Shown: positions 48,221 through 61,689, counted from the stretch's first letter. The stretch: DNA of 64,000 nt from Anomaloglossus baeobatrachus (GCF_048569485.1 NW_027442219.1:62001-126000); one strand, 5' to 3'. Notes: generated by a model from the letters alone, not told the origin. Numbers and translations: made by a program.

Positions 48221-49610
48221 CTTCTTAACCCAGTTTCCAAAAGCAGAACTCAATTCACCTGATTCATATTAGCCCGATTTAATGAATTGGAAGAAAGCAT
48301 ACGTCTTCATATGCACCTCAATTTGGCCCATTCACTTTTCACACTTCCTCCTTTTGTTTTTTATCTTTCACACTTTTGACTTTCTTTATTCATCCAAATA
48401 GCAAACTCATCACCACTCAACCTGACCAACTCGGCTATGTCCCCGTGCTGCAGTTCTCTGTCTTATCTAGATCATTTGCAATTGAATGGAATAGATCCCT
48501 TTTGGACAAAGTGGATTCACCTGCTGCTGCAGTGACCACAGGTGTGATAACATCTAGAATTGGCATCTGGTGCGATCTCTCCGCTTCCACTCCAAAGAAA
48601 GTTACCTGTTTATTCCTATCATGCATTGGTTTTTGGGGTTTTCTTTGAGTAATGATGATCTCTTTAGTAGTCTGTTGGCGCCCTCTCCTGGAGGAATAGT
48701 TTGCTTGCTCTTGGACATTCTAAAAGAGAGGTCATGATAGACATTGAGCTTCTGAGCTCAATTGGGGACAGTCATGGGTGATGAATGTTTGCAACCTACT
48801 GCGAAGCCTCATACCGCAATATAAGGAACGTCAAATACTAAGAAAGGGCGGCCTATGAAAGAATTACTACTTTCAATAAGTACACTTAAACGGCTAATTG
48901 GGAATAGAAAAACTGTAAAAAGCCCTCTGAGAAAGCCCCCCTCTAACCTTTGATAGTAAGCTTTTCTGTAGTCTGCCTGTTGATGTATTTTCCGTTTGAA
49001 CTGTGCACAACATGAAGAGACGGAACACTGGCGGCTTGTCACAATGCCCCCCGATGACATCACAATAGCGCTGCTGCCTAGAAAACAAGCTGCGCAGAAG
49101 AAGTTGTTCTTTGGGTGGGAGGGTGGGCTAGTGGAAGGAGGGGGCAATCTCTTTTTTTCCCGGGTGGTAGGGGGATGACAGGAGAAGGGAAGCGGGTGGT
49201 GAGAAAGGTACAGAGGGCAGGGTTTGGGGGCTGGGAAGGAAAGGGAAAAGATTAGGGTTTGGGGATGATGAAAGGGCTTTCTACGGGTAAGGATGGCAAA
49301 GGGTGGCAGTGACGGAAAGTCAGGCAACCTGTCCTGTCCGTCTTTTTGTATCGTGAATTGGAAAGACTGCAAGGGGGAGGGGAGTTGCTTGCGCCCTAAA
49401 GGAGGAGTTATTCAGATTCATTGCAGTGGGCGGCGGCTGCAAAACGCACCATTCTTCTTGTTTTGGCTCTGCAAAGCAGCCTTTTCAAGGGTTGGCTTGG
49501 GTGACAAAATGTCTTGTGTAGGCGTGGGTTTGTCTCCCTCTCGCTCTCTCTCCCTAAGATGTGTCCGGCATAGGCCAGGGTGCCACTCGAGGCCCAAACC
49601 AATTCTGGTT

Positions 49611-49798
49611 ATCGCTTCTCGGCCTTTTGGCTAAGATCAAGTGTAGTATCTGTTCTTATCAGTTTAATATCTGATACGTCCCCTATCTGGGGACCATATA
49701 TTAAATGGATTTTTAGAACAGGGAGATGGAAAAAGAGCTTGCTCTGTCCACTCCACGCATTGACCTGGTATTGCAGTACCTCCAGGAACGGTGCACCC
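49611..49798 (+). ncRNA. RNU2: U2 snRNA
   Basis: Complete copy; 3' box at 49811-49825. Confidence 0.96.
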
Positions 49799-51188
49799 CT
49801 TCTTAACCCAGTTTCCAAAAGCAGAACTCAATTCACCTGATTCATATTAGCCCGATTTAATGAATTGGAAGAAAGCATACGTCTTCATATGCACCTCAAT
49901 TTGGCCCATTCACTTTTCACACTTCCTCCTTTTGTTTTTTATCTTTCACACTTTTGACTTTCTTTATTCATCCAAATAGCAAACTCATCACCACTCAACC
50001 TGACCAACTCGGCTATGTCCCCGTGCTGCAGTTCTCTGTCTTATCTAGATCATTTGCAATTGAATGGAATAGATCCCTTTTGGACAAAGTGGATTCACCT
50101 GCTGCTGCAGTGACCACAGGTGTGATAACATCTAGAATTGGCATCTGGTGCGATCTCTCCGCTTCCACTCCAAAGAAAGTTACCTGTTTATTCCTATCAT
50201 GCATTGGTTTTTGGGGTTTTCTTTGAGTAATGATGATCTCTTTAGTAGTCTGTTGGCGCCCTCTCCTGGAGGAATAGTTTGCTTGCTCTTGGACATTCTA
50301 AAAGAGAGGTCATGATAGACATTGAGCTTCTGAGCTCAATTGGGGACAGTCATGGGTGATGAATGTTTGCAACCTACTGCGAAGCCTCATACCGCAATAT
50401 AAGGAACGTCAAATACTAAGAAAGGGCGGCCTATGAAAGAATTACTACTTTCAATAAGTACACTTAAACGGCTAATTGGGAATAGAAAAACTGTAAAAAG
50501 CCCTCTGAGAAAGCCCCCCTCTAACCTTTGATAGTAAGCTTTTCTGTAGTCTGCCTGTTGATGTATTTTCCGTTTGAACTGTGCACAACATGAAGAGACG
50601 GAACACTGGCGGCTTGTCACAATGCCCCCCGATGACATCACAATAGCGCTGCTGCCTAGAAAACAAGCTGCGCAGAAGAAGTTGTTCTTTGGGTGGGAGG
50701 GTGGGCTAGTGGAAGGAGGGGGCAATCTCTTTTTTTCCCGGGTGGTAGGGGGATGACAGGAGAAGGGAAGCGGGTGGTGAGAAAGGTACAGAGGGCAGGG
50801 TTTGGGGGCTGGGAAGGAAAGGGAAAAGATTAGGGTTTGGGGATGATGAAAGGGCTTTCTACGGGTAAGGATGGCAAAGGGTGGCAGTGACGGAAAGTCA
50901 GGCAACCTGTCCTGTCCGTCTTTTTGTATCGTGAATTGGAAAGACTGCAAGGGGGAGGGGAGTTGCTTGCGCCCTAAAGGAGGAGTTATTCAGATTCATT
51001 GCAGTGGGCGGCGGCTGCAAAACGCACCATTCTTCTTGTTTTGGCTCTGCAAAGCAGCCTTTTCAAGGATTGGCTTGGGTGACAAAATGTCTTGTGTAGG
51101 CGTGGGTTTGTCTCCCTCTCGCTCTCTCTCCCTAAGATGTGTCCGGCATAGGCCAGGGTGCCACTCGAGGCCCAAACCAATTCTGGTT

Positions 51189-51376
51189 ATCGCTTCTCGG
51201 CCTTTTGGCTAAGATCAAGTGTAGTATCTGTTCTTATCAGTTTAATATCTGATACGTCCCCTATCTGGGGACCATATATTAAATGGATTTTTAGAACAGG
51301 GAGATGGAAAAAGAGCTTGCTCTGTCCACTCCACGCATTGACCTGGTATTGCAGTACCTCCAGGAACGGTGCACCC
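51189..51376 (+). ncRNA. RNU2: U2 snRNA
   Basis: Complete copy; 3' box at 51389-51403. A G-to-A difference (51069) lies 120 bp upstream, between the expected distal and proximal promoter elements, and a T-to-C difference (51510) lies downstream. Confidence 0.96.
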
Positions 51377-52766
51377 CTTCTTAACCCAGTTTCCAAAAGC
51401 AGAACTCAATTCACCTGATTCATATTAGCCCGATTTAATGAATTGGAAGAAAGCATACGTCTTCATATGCACCTCAATTTGGCCCATTCACTTTTCACAC
51501 TTCCTCCTTCTGTTTTTTATCTTTCACACTTTTGACTTTCTTTATTCATCCAAATAGCAAACTCATCACCACTCAACCTGACCAACTCGGCTATGTCCCC
51601 GTGCTGCAGTTCTCTGTCTTATCTAGATCATTTGCAATTGAATGGAATAGATCCCTTTTGGACAAAGTGGATTCACCTGCTGCTGCAGTGACCACAGGTG
51701 TGATAACATCTAGAATTGGCATCTGGTGCGATCTCTCCGCTTCCACTCCAAAGAAAGTTACCTGTTTATTCCTATCATGCATTGGTTTTTGGGGTTTTCT
51801 TTGAGTAATGATGATCTCTTTAGTAGTCTGTTGGCGCCCTCTCCTGGAGGAATAGTTTGCTTGCTCTTGGACATTCTAAAAGAGAGGTCATGATAGACAT
51901 TGAGCTTCTGAGCTCAATTGGGGACAGTCATGGGTGATGAATGTTTGCAACCTACTGCGAAGCCTCATACCGCAATATAAGGAACGTCAAATACTAAGAA
52001 AGGGCGGCCTATGAAAGAATTACTACTTTCAATAAGTACACTTAAACGGCTAATTGGGAATAGAAAAACTGTAAAAAGCCCTCTGAGAAAGCCCCCCTCT
52101 AACCTTTGATAGTAAGCTTTTCTGTAGTCTGCCTGTTGATGTATTTTCCGTTTGAACTGTGCACAACATGAAGAGACGGAACACTGGCGGCTTGTCACAA
52201 TGCCCCCCGATGACATCACAATAGCGCTGCTGCCTAGAAAACAAGCTGCGCAGAAGAAGTTGTTCTTTGGGTGGGAGGGTGGGCTAGTGGAAGGAGGGGG
52301 CAATCTCTTTTTTTCCCGGGTGGTAGGGGGATGACAGGAGAAGGGAAGCGGGTGGTGAGAAAGGTACAGAGGGCAGGGTTTGGGGGCTGGGAAGGAAAGG
52401 GAAAAGATTAGGGTTTGGGGATGATGAAAGGGCTTTCTACGGGTAAGGATGGCAAAGGGTGGCAGTGACGGAAAGTCAGGCAACCTGTCCTGTCCGTCTT
52501 TTTGTATCGTGAATTGGAAAGACTGCAAGGGGGAGGGGAGTTGCTTGCGCCCTAAAGGAGGAGTTATTCAGATTCATTGCAGTGGGCGGCGGCTGCAAAA
52601 CGCACCATTCTTCTTGTTTTGGCTCTGCAAAGCAGCCTTTTCAAGGGTTGGCTTGGGTGACAAAATGTCTTGTGTAGGCGTGGGTTTGTCTCCCTCTCGC
52701 TCTCTCTCCCTAAGATGTGTCCGGCATAGGCCAGGGTGCCACTCGAGGCCCAAACCAATTCTGGTT

Positions 52767-52954
52767 ATCGCTTCTCGGCCTTTTGGCTAAGATCAAGTGT
52801 AGTATCTGTTCTTATCAGTTTAATATCTGATACGTCCCCTATCTGGGGACCATATATTAAATGGATTTTTAGAACAGGGAGATGGAAAAAGAGCTTGCTC
52901 TGTCCACTCCACGCATTGACCTGGTATTGCAGTACCTCCAGGAACGGTGCACCC
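52767..52954 (+). ncRNA. RNU2: U2 snRNA
   Basis: Complete copy; 3' box at 52967-52981. It is the last complete gene before short element 3. Confidence 0.96.
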
Positions 52955-54344
52955 CTTCTTAACCCAGTTTCCAAAAGCAGAACTCAATTCACCTGATTCA
53001 TATTAGCCCGATTTAATGAATTGGAAGAAAGCATACGTCTTCATATGCACCTCAATTTGGCCCATTCACTTTTCACACTTCCTCCTTTTGTTTTTTATCT
53101 TTCACACTTTTGACTTTCTTTATTCATCCAAATAGCAAACTCATCACCACTCAACCTGACCAACTCGGCTATGTCCCCGTGCTGCAGTTCTCTGTCTTAT
53201 CTAGATCATTTGCAATTGAATGGAATAGATCCCTTTTGGACAAAGTGGATTCACCTGCTGCTGCAGTGACCACAGGTGTGATAACATCTAGAATTGGCAT
53301 CTGGTGCGATCTCTCCGCTTCCACTCCAAAGAAAGTTACCTGTTTATTCCTATCATGCATTGGTTTTTGGGGTTTTCTTTGAGTAATGATGATCTCTTTA
53401 GTAGTCTGTTGGCGCCCTCTCCTGGAGGAATAGTTTGCTTGCTCTTGGACATTCTAAAAGAGAGGTCATGATAGACATTGAGCTTCTGAGCTCAATTGGG
53501 GACAGTCATGGGTGATGAATGTTTGCAACCTACTGCGAAGCCTCATACCGCAATATAAGGAACGTCAAATACTAAGAAAGGGCGGCCTATGAAAGAATTA
53601 CTACTTTCAATAAGTACACTTAAACGGCTAATTGGGAATAGAAAAACTGTAAAAAGCCCTCTGAGAAAGCCCCCCTCTAACCTTTGATAGTAAGCTTTTC
53701 TGTAGTCTGCCTGTTGATGTATTTTCCGTTTGAACTGTGCACAACATGAAGAGACGGAACACTGGCGGCTTGTCACAATGCCCCCCGATGACATCACAAT
53801 AGCGCTGCTGCCTAGAAAACAAGCTGCGCAGAAGAAGTTGTTCTTTGGGTGGGAGGGTGGGCTAGTGGAAGGAGGGGGCAATCTCTTTTTTTCCCGGGTG
53901 GTAGGGGGATGACAGGAGAAGGGAAGCGGGTGGTGAGAAAGGTACAGAGGGCAGGGTTTGGGGGCTGGGAAGGAAAGGGAAAAGATTAGGGTTTGGGGAT
54001 GATGAAAGGGCTTTCTACGGGTAAGGATGGCAAAGGGTGGCAGTGACGGAAAGTCAGGCAACCTGTCCTGTCCGTCTTTTTGTATCGTGAATTGGAAAGA
54101 CTGCAAGGGGGAGGGGAGTTGCTTGCGCCCTAAAGGAGGAGTTATTCAGATTCATTGCAGTGGGCGGCGGCTGCAAAACGCACCATTCTTCTTGTTTTGG
54201 CTCTGCAAAGCAGCCTTTTCAAGGGTTGGCTTGGGTGACAAAATGTCTTGTGTAGGCGTGGGTTTGTCTCCCTCTCGCTCTCTCTCCCTAAGATGTGTCC
54301 GGCATAGGCCAGGGTGCCACTCGAGGCCCAAACCAATTCTGGTT

Positions 54345-54385
54345 ATCGCTTCTCGGCCTTTTGGCTAAGATCAAGTGTAGTATCT
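54345..54385 (+). pseudogene. RNU2: U2 snRNA 5' part (nt 1-41), split by short element 3
   Basis: U2 runs to nt 41 (ATCT) before the element. Nt 38-41 are repeated at 55227-55230, a 4-bp target duplication, so GTAGTA is intact on this side, unlike at the other two short insertions. Confidence 0.93.
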
Positions 54386-55226
54386 TTCGAAAAGGTGGTT
54401 TAAGGCTCCGGCCACCTTAGTACAATGATGCAATGCACACTGGAAGGTTGCGCTTGTTAGTACTTTGGGAGGATAGTATATCCATCTAGAGGAAACCATG
54501 GCCCTACCAGGATCGAGGCTATTAGACTGAGTAAGTGTGAGGGTTATGGTGCAATGTGCCCCAGGAATGGACACCCTGGAGGGAGTCTGAACTTGCTAGG
54601 TTGGGACCCTGGTAAGCCTCAGACTCTGTCGCACGCCGCGCCTTGCCTATTCATACTTTCCAAGCATATTGCCCTATCCCGGCCTTCTGGCTAAGAAGGG
54701 AAATTTTTATAATCCCGGTCGGAGGTCCGGTCAGCTTTGGGCTGAGAAACCAACACCCGGTTGGAGGTCCGGGTCAGCTTTGGCTGAGAAACCAACACCC
54801 GGTTGGAGGTCCGGTTTAGCCTTGGGCTGAGAAACCAACACCCGGTTGGAGGTCCGGGTCAGCTTCGGCTGAGAAACCAACACCCGGTTGGAGGTCCGGT
54901 TAGCCTTGGGCTGAGAAACCAACACCGGTTGACGGTCCGGGCAGTTTCGGCTGCGAAACCAACAACTAGTAGCTCTCTACTCCACTTGGGTAAGATGCCT
55001 GGGTGGACGCTGGGAGCAACGACAAGGCTCAACCAGGCTTCGGCTTGGGGGAGCACCGAAGATCCCTGACCCTTGCTGTGGCCTTCTGGCTCGGAGGGAC
55101 GGGGTTGATTTTTGGGGACCCTCTCCTCACGGAGGGGTCCACACGAATCCTAGCCTTTGCACTGTTTTTGGTGTGACTTCGGTCATGCATTTTTTGCGGT
55201 GCTTTGGAAAGCTTCATTAAATCAAA
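54386..55226 (+). mobile_element. Short non-autonomous U2-targeting retroelement, copy 3 (841 bp)
   Basis: Same family as copies 1 and 2 but clearly more diverged in its first 300 bp, lacking the leading GTTG, and longer by one minisatellite unit. The U2-like GGCCTTCTGGCT motifs are at 54681-54692 and 55080-55091; the first continues as GGCTAAG exactly as in U2. The 5' hairpin stem (AAGGTGG with CCACCTT) is kept although the loop sequence differs from copies 1 and 2. The 3' tail TTAAATCAAAA is followed directly by U2 nt 38. Confidence 0.85.
54715..54964 (+). repeat. Minisatellite, six units, in short element 3
   Basis: 250 bp against 207 bp in copies 1 and 2: one whole unit of about 43 bp more. 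Units alternate between a TTCGG/TTTGG form and a CTTGGG form. Confidence 0.9.
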
Positions 55227-55377
55227 ATCTGTTCTTATCAGTTTAATATCTGATACGTCCCCTATCTGGGGACCATATATTAAATGGATTTTTAGAACAG
55301 GGAGATGGAAAAAGAGCTTGCTCTGTCCACTCCACGCATTGACCTGGTATTGCAGTACCTCCAGGAACGGTGCACCC
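55227..55377 (+). pseudogene. RNU2: U2 snRNA 3' part (nt 38-188) after short element 3
   Basis: Promoterless remainder of the split gene; 3' box at 55390-55404. Confidence 0.94.
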
Positions 55378-56767
55378 CTTCTTAACCCAGTTTCCAAAAG
55401 CAGAACTCAATTCACCTGATTCATATTAGCCCGATTTAATGAATTGGAAGAAAGCATACGTCTTCATATGCACCTCAATTTGGCCCATTCACTTTTCACA
55501 CTTCCTCCTTTTGTTTTTTATCTTTCACACTTTTGACTTTCTTTATTCATCCAAATAGCAAACTCATCACCACTCAACCTGACCAACTCGGCTATGTCCC
55601 CGTGCTGCAGTTCTCTGTCTTATCTAGATCATTTGCAATTGAATGGAATAGATCCCTTTTGGACAAAGTGGATTCACCTGCTGCTGCAGTGACCACAGGT
55701 GTGATAACATCTAGAATTGGCATCTGGTGCGATCTCTCCGCTTCCACTCCAAAGAAAGTTACCTGTTTATTCCTATCATGCATTGGTTTTTGGGGTTTTC
55801 TTTGAGTAATGATGATCTCTTTAGTAGTCTGTTGGCGCCCTCTCCTGGAGGAATAGTTTGCTTGCTCTTGGACATTCTAAAAGAGAGGTCATGATAGACA
55901 TTGAGCTTCTGAGCTCAATTGGGGACAGTCATGGGTGATGAATGTTTGCAACCTACTGCGAAGCCTCATACCGCAATATAAGGAACGTCAAATACTAAGA
56001 AAGGGCGGCCTATGAAAGAATTACTACTTTCAATAAGTACACTTAAACGGCTAATTGGGAATAGAAAAACTGTAAAAAGCCCTCTGAGAAAGCCCCCCTC
56101 TAACCTTTGATAGTAAGCTTTTCTGTAGTCTGCCTGTTGATGTATTTTCCGTTTGAACTGTGCACAACATGAAGAGACGGAACACTGGCGGCTTGTCACA
56201 ATGCCCCCCGATGACATCACAATAGCGCTGCTGCCTAGAAAACAAGCTGCGCAGAAGAAGTTGTTCTTTGGGTGGGAGGGTGGGCTAGTGGAAGGAGGGG
56301 GCAATCTCTTTTTTTCCCGGGTGGTAGGGGGATGACAGGAGAAGGGAAGCGGGTGGTGAGAAAGGTACAGAGGGCAGGGTTTGGGGGCTGGGAAGGAAAG
56401 GGAAAAGATTAGGGTTTGGGGATGATGAAAGGGCTTTCTACGGGTAAGGATGGCAAAGGGTGGCAGTGACGGAAAGTCAGGCAACCTGTCCTGTCCGTCT
56501 TTTTGTATCGTGAATTGGAAAGACTGCAAGGGGGAGGGGAGTTGCTTGCGCCCTAAAGGAGGAGTTATTCAGATTCATTGCAGTGGGCGGCGGCTGCAAA
56601 ACGCACCATTCTTCTTGTTTTGGCTCTGCAAAGCAGCCTTTTCAAGGGTTGGCTTGGGTGACAAAATGTCTTGTGTAGGCGTGGGTTTGTCTCCCTCTCG
56701 CTCTCTCTCCCTAAGATGTGTCCGGCATAGGCCAGGGTGCCACTCGAGGCCCAAACCAATTCTGGTT

Positions 56768-56955
56768 ATCGCTTCTCGGCCTTTTGGCTAAGATCAAGTG
56801 TAGTATCTGTTCTTATCAGTTTAATATCTGATACGTCCCCTATCTGGGGACCATATATTAAATGGATTTTTAGAACAGGGAGATGGAAAAAGAGCTTGCT
56901 CTGTCCACTCCACGCATTGACCTGGTATTGCAGTACCTCCAGGAACGGTGCACCC
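56768..56955 (+). ncRNA. RNU2: U2 snRNA
   Basis: Complete copy; 3' box at 56968-56982. Confidence 0.96.
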
Positions 56956-58345
56956 CTTCTTAACCCAGTTTCCAAAAGCAGAACTCAATTCACCTGATTC
57001 ATATTAGCCCGATTTAATGAATTGGAAGAAAGCATACGTCTTCATATGCACCTCAATTTGGCCCATTCACTTTTCACACTTCCTCCTTTTGTTTTTTATC
57101 TTTCACACTTTTGACTTTCTTTATTCATCCAAATAGCAAACTCATCACCACTCAACCTGACCAACTCGGCTATGTCCCCGTGCTGCAGTTCTCTGTCTTA
57201 TCTAGATCATTTGCAATTGAATGGAATAGATCCCTTTTGGACAAAGTGGATTCACCTGCTGCTGCAGTGACCACAGGTGTGATAACATCTAGAATTGGCA
57301 TCTGGTGCGATCTCTCCGCTTCCACTCCAAAGAAAGTTACCTGTTTATTCCTATCATGCATTGGTTTTTGGGGTTTTCTTTGAGTAATGATGATCTCTTT
57401 AGTAGTCTGTTGGCGCCCTCTCCTGGAGGAATAGTTTGCTTGCTCTTGGACATTCTAAAAGAGAGGTCATGATAGACATTGAGCTTCTGAGCTCAATTGG
57501 GGACAGTCATGGGTGATGAATGTTTGCAACCTACTGCGAAGCCTCATACCGCAATATAAGGAACGTCAAATACTAAGAAAGGGCGGCCTATGAAAGAATT
57601 ACTACTTTCAATAAGTACACTTAAACGGCTAATTGGGAATAGAAAAACTGTAAAAAGCCCTCTGAGAAAGCCCCCCTCTAACCTTTGATAGTAAGCTTTT
57701 CTGTAGTCTGCCTGTTGATGTATTTTCCGTTTGAACTGTGCACAACATGAAGAGACGGAACACTGGCGGCTTGTCACAATGCCCCCCGATGACATCACAA
57801 TAGCGCTGCTGCCTAGAAAACAAGCTGCGCAGAAGAAGTTGTTCTTTGGGTGGGAGGGTGGGCTAGTGGAAGGAGGGGGCAATCTCTTTTTTTCCCGGGT
57901 GGTAGGGGGATGACAGGAGAAGGGAAGCGGGTGGTGAGAAAGGTACAGAGGGCAGGGTTTGGGGGCTGGGAAGGAAAGGGAAAAGATTAGGGTTTGGGGA
58001 TGATGAAAGGGCTTTCTACGGGTAAGGATGGCAAAGGGTGGCAGTGACGGAAAGTCAGGCAACCTGTCCTGTCCGTCTTTTTGTATCGTGAATTGGAAAG
58101 ACTGCAAGGGGGAGGGGAGTTGCTTGCGCCCTAAAGGAGGAGTTATTCAGATTCATTGCAGTGGGCGGCGGCTGCAAAACGCACCATTCTTCTTGTTTTG
58201 GCTCTGCAAAGCAGCCTTTTCAAGGGTTGGCTTGGGTGACAAAATGTCTTGTGTAGGCGTGGGTTTGTCTCCCTCTCGCTCTCTCTCCCTAAGATGTGTC
58301 CGGCATAGGCCAGGGTGCCACTCGAGGCCCAAACCAATTCTGGTT

Positions 58346-58533
58346 ATCGCTTCTCGGCCTTTTGGCTAAGATCAAGTGTAGTATCTGTTCTTATCAGTTT
58401 AATATCTGATACGTCCCCTATCTGGGGACCATATATTAAATGGATTTTTAGAACAGGGAGATGGAAAAAGAGCTTGCTCTGTCCACTCCACGCATTGACC
58501 TGGTATTGCAGTACCTCCAGGAACGGTGCACCC
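58346..58533 (+). ncRNA. RNU2: U2 snRNA
   Basis: Complete copy; 3' box at 58546-58560. Confidence 0.96.
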
Positions 58534-59923
58534 CTTCTTAACCCAGTTTCCAAAAGCAGAACTCAATTCACCTGATTCATATTAGCCCGATTTAATGAAT
58601 TGGAAGAAAGCATACGTCTTCATATGCACCTCAATTTGGCCCATTCACTTTTCACACTTCCTCCTTTTGTTTTTTATCTTTCACACTTTTGACTTTCTTT
58701 ATTCATCCAAATAGCAAACTCATCACCACTCAACCTGACCAACTCGGCTATGTCCCCGTGCTGCAGTTCTCTGTCTTATCTAGATCATTTGCAATTGAAT
58801 GGAATAGATCCCTTTTGGACAAAGTGGATTCACCTGCTGCTGCAGTGACCACAGGTGTGATAACATCTAGAATTGGCATCTGGTGCGATCTCTCCGCTTC
58901 CACTCCAAAGAAAGTTACCTGTTTATTCCTATCATGCATTGGTTTTTGGGGTTTTCTTTGAGTAATGATGATCTCTTTAGTAGTCTGTTGGCGCCCTCTC
59001 CTGGAGGAATAGTTTGCTTGCTCTTGGACATTCTAAAAGAGAGGTCATGATAGACATTGAGCTTCTGAGCTCAATTGGGGACAGTCATGGGTGATGAATG
59101 TTTGCAACCTACTGCGAAGCCTCATACCGCAATATAAGGAACGTCAAATACTAAGAAAGGGCGGCCTATGAAAGAATTACTACTTTCAATAAGTACACTT
59201 AAACGGCTAATTGGGAATAGAAAAACTGTAAAAAGCCCTCTGAGAAAGCCCCCCTCTAACCTTTGATAGTAAGCTTTTCTGTAGTCTGCCTGTTGATGTA
59301 TTTTCCGTTTGAACTGTGCACAACATGAAGAGACGGAACACTGGCGGCTTGTCACAATGCCCCCCGATGACATCACAATAGCGCTGCTGCCTAGAAAACA
59401 AGCTGCGCAGAAGAAGTTGTTCTTTGGGTGGGAGGGTGGGCTAGTGGAAGGAGGGGGCAATCTCTTTTTTTCCCGGGTGGTAGGGGGATGACAGGAGAAG
59501 GGAAGCGGGTGGTGAGAAAGGTACAGAGGGCAGGGTTTGGGGGCTGGGAAGGAAAGGGAAAAGATTAGGGTTTGGGGATGATGAAAGGGCTTTCTACGGG
59601 TAAGGATGGCAAAGGGTGGCAGTGACGGAAAGTCAGGCAACCTGTCCTGTCCGTCTTTTTGTATCGTGAATTGGAAAGACTGCAAGGGGGAGGGGAGTTG
59701 CTTGCGCCCTAAAGGAGGAGTTATTCAGATTCATTGCAGTGGGCGGCGGCTGCAAAACGCACCATTCTTCTTGTTTTGGCTCTGCAAAGCAGCCTTTTCA
59801 AGGGTTGGCTTGGGTGACAAAATGTCTTGTGTAGGCGTGGGTTTGTCTCCCTCTCGCTCTCTCTCCCTAAGATGTGTCCGGCATAGGCCAGGGTGCCACT
59901 CGAGGCCCAAACCAATTCTGGTT

Positions 59924-60111
59924 ATCGCTTCTCGGCCTTTTGGCTAAGATCAAGTGTAGTATCTGTTCTTATCAGTTTAATATCTGATACGTCCCCTATC
60001 TGGGGACCATATATTAAATGGATTTTTAGAACAGGGAGATGGAAAAAGAGCTTGCTCTGTCCACTCCACGCATTGACCTGGTATTGCAGTACCTCCAGGA
60101 ACGGTGCACCC
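59924..60111 (+). ncRNA. RNU2: U2 snRNA
   Basis: Complete copy; 3' box at 60124-60138. Confidence 0.96.
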
Positions 60112-61501
60112 CTTCTTAACCCAGTTTCCAAAAGCAGAACTCAATTCACCTGATTCATATTAGCCCGATTTAATGAATTGGAAGAAAGCATACGTCTTCA
60201 TATGCACCTCAATTTGGCCCATTCACTTTTCACACTTCCTCCTTTTGTTTTTTATCTTTCACACTTTTGACTTTCTTTATTCATCCAAATAGCAAACTCA
60301 TCACCACTCAACCTGACCAACTCGGCTATGTCCCCGTGCTGCAGTTCTCTGTCTTATCTAGATCATTTGCAATTGAATGGAATAGATCCCTTTTGGACAA
60401 AGTGGATTCACCTGCTGCTGCAGTGACCACAGGTGTGATAACATCTAGAATTGGCATCTGGTGCGATCTCTCCGCTTCCACTCCAAAGAAAGTTACCTGT
60501 TTATTCCTATCATGCATTGGTTTTTGGGGTTTTCTTTGAGTAATGATGATCTCTTTAGTAGTCTGTTGGCGCCCTCTCCTGGAGGAATAGTTTGCTTGCT
60601 CTTGGACATTCTAAAAGAGAGGTCATGATAGACATTGAGCTTCTGAGCTCAATTGGGGACAGTCATGGGTGATGAATGTTTGCAACCTACTGCGAAGCCT
60701 CATACCGCAATATAAGGAACGTCAAATACTAAGAAAGGGCGGCCTATGAAAGAATTACTACTTTCAATAAGTACACTTAAACGGCTAATTGGGAATAGAA
60801 AAACTGTAAAAAGCCCTCTGAGAAAGCCCCCCTCTAACCTTTGATAGTAAGCTTTTCTGTAGTCTGCCTGTTGATGTATTTTCCGTTTGAACTGTGCACA
60901 ACATGAAGAGACGGAACACTGGCGGCTTGTCACAATGCCCCCCGATGACATCACAATAGCGCTGCTGCCTAGAAAACAAGCTGCGCAGAAGAAGTTGTTC
61001 TTTGGGTGGGAGGGTGGGCTAGTGGAAGGAGGGGGCAATCTCTTTTTTTCCCGGGTGGTAGGGGGATGACAGGAGAAGGGAAGCGGGTGGTGAGAAAGGT
61101 ACAGAGGGCAGGGTTTGGGGGCTGGGAAGGAAAGGGAAAAGATTAGGGTTTGGGGATGATGAAAGGGCTTTCTACGGGTAAGGATGGCAAAGGGTGGCAG
61201 TGACGGAAAGTCAGGCAACCTGTCCTGTCCGTCTTTTTGTATCGTGAATTGGAAAGACTGCAAGGGGGAGGGGAGTTGCTTGCGCCCTAAAGGAGGAGTT
61301 ATTCAGATTCATTGCAGTGGGCGGCGGCTGCAAAACGCACCATTCTTCTTGTTTTGGCTCTGCAAAGCAGCCTTTTCAAGGGTTGGCTTGGGTGACAAAA
61401 TGTCTTGTGTAGGCGTGGGTTTGTCTCCCTCTCGCTCTCTCTCCCTAAGATGTGTCCGGCATAGGCCAGGGTGCCACTCGAGGCCCAAACCAATTCTGGT
61501 T

Positions 61502-61689
61502 ATCGCTTCTCGGCCTTTTGGCTAAGATCAAGTGTAGTATCTGTTCTTATCAGTTTAATATCTGATACGTCCCCTATCTGGGGACCATATATTAAATGGA
61601 TTTTTAGAACAGGGAGATGGAAAAAGAGCTTGCTCTGTCCACTCCACGCATTGACCTGGTATTGCAGTACCTCCAGGAACGGTGCACCC
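61502..61689 (+). ncRNA. RNU2: U2 snRNA
   Basis: Complete copy; 3' box at 61702-61716. Confidence 0.96.
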
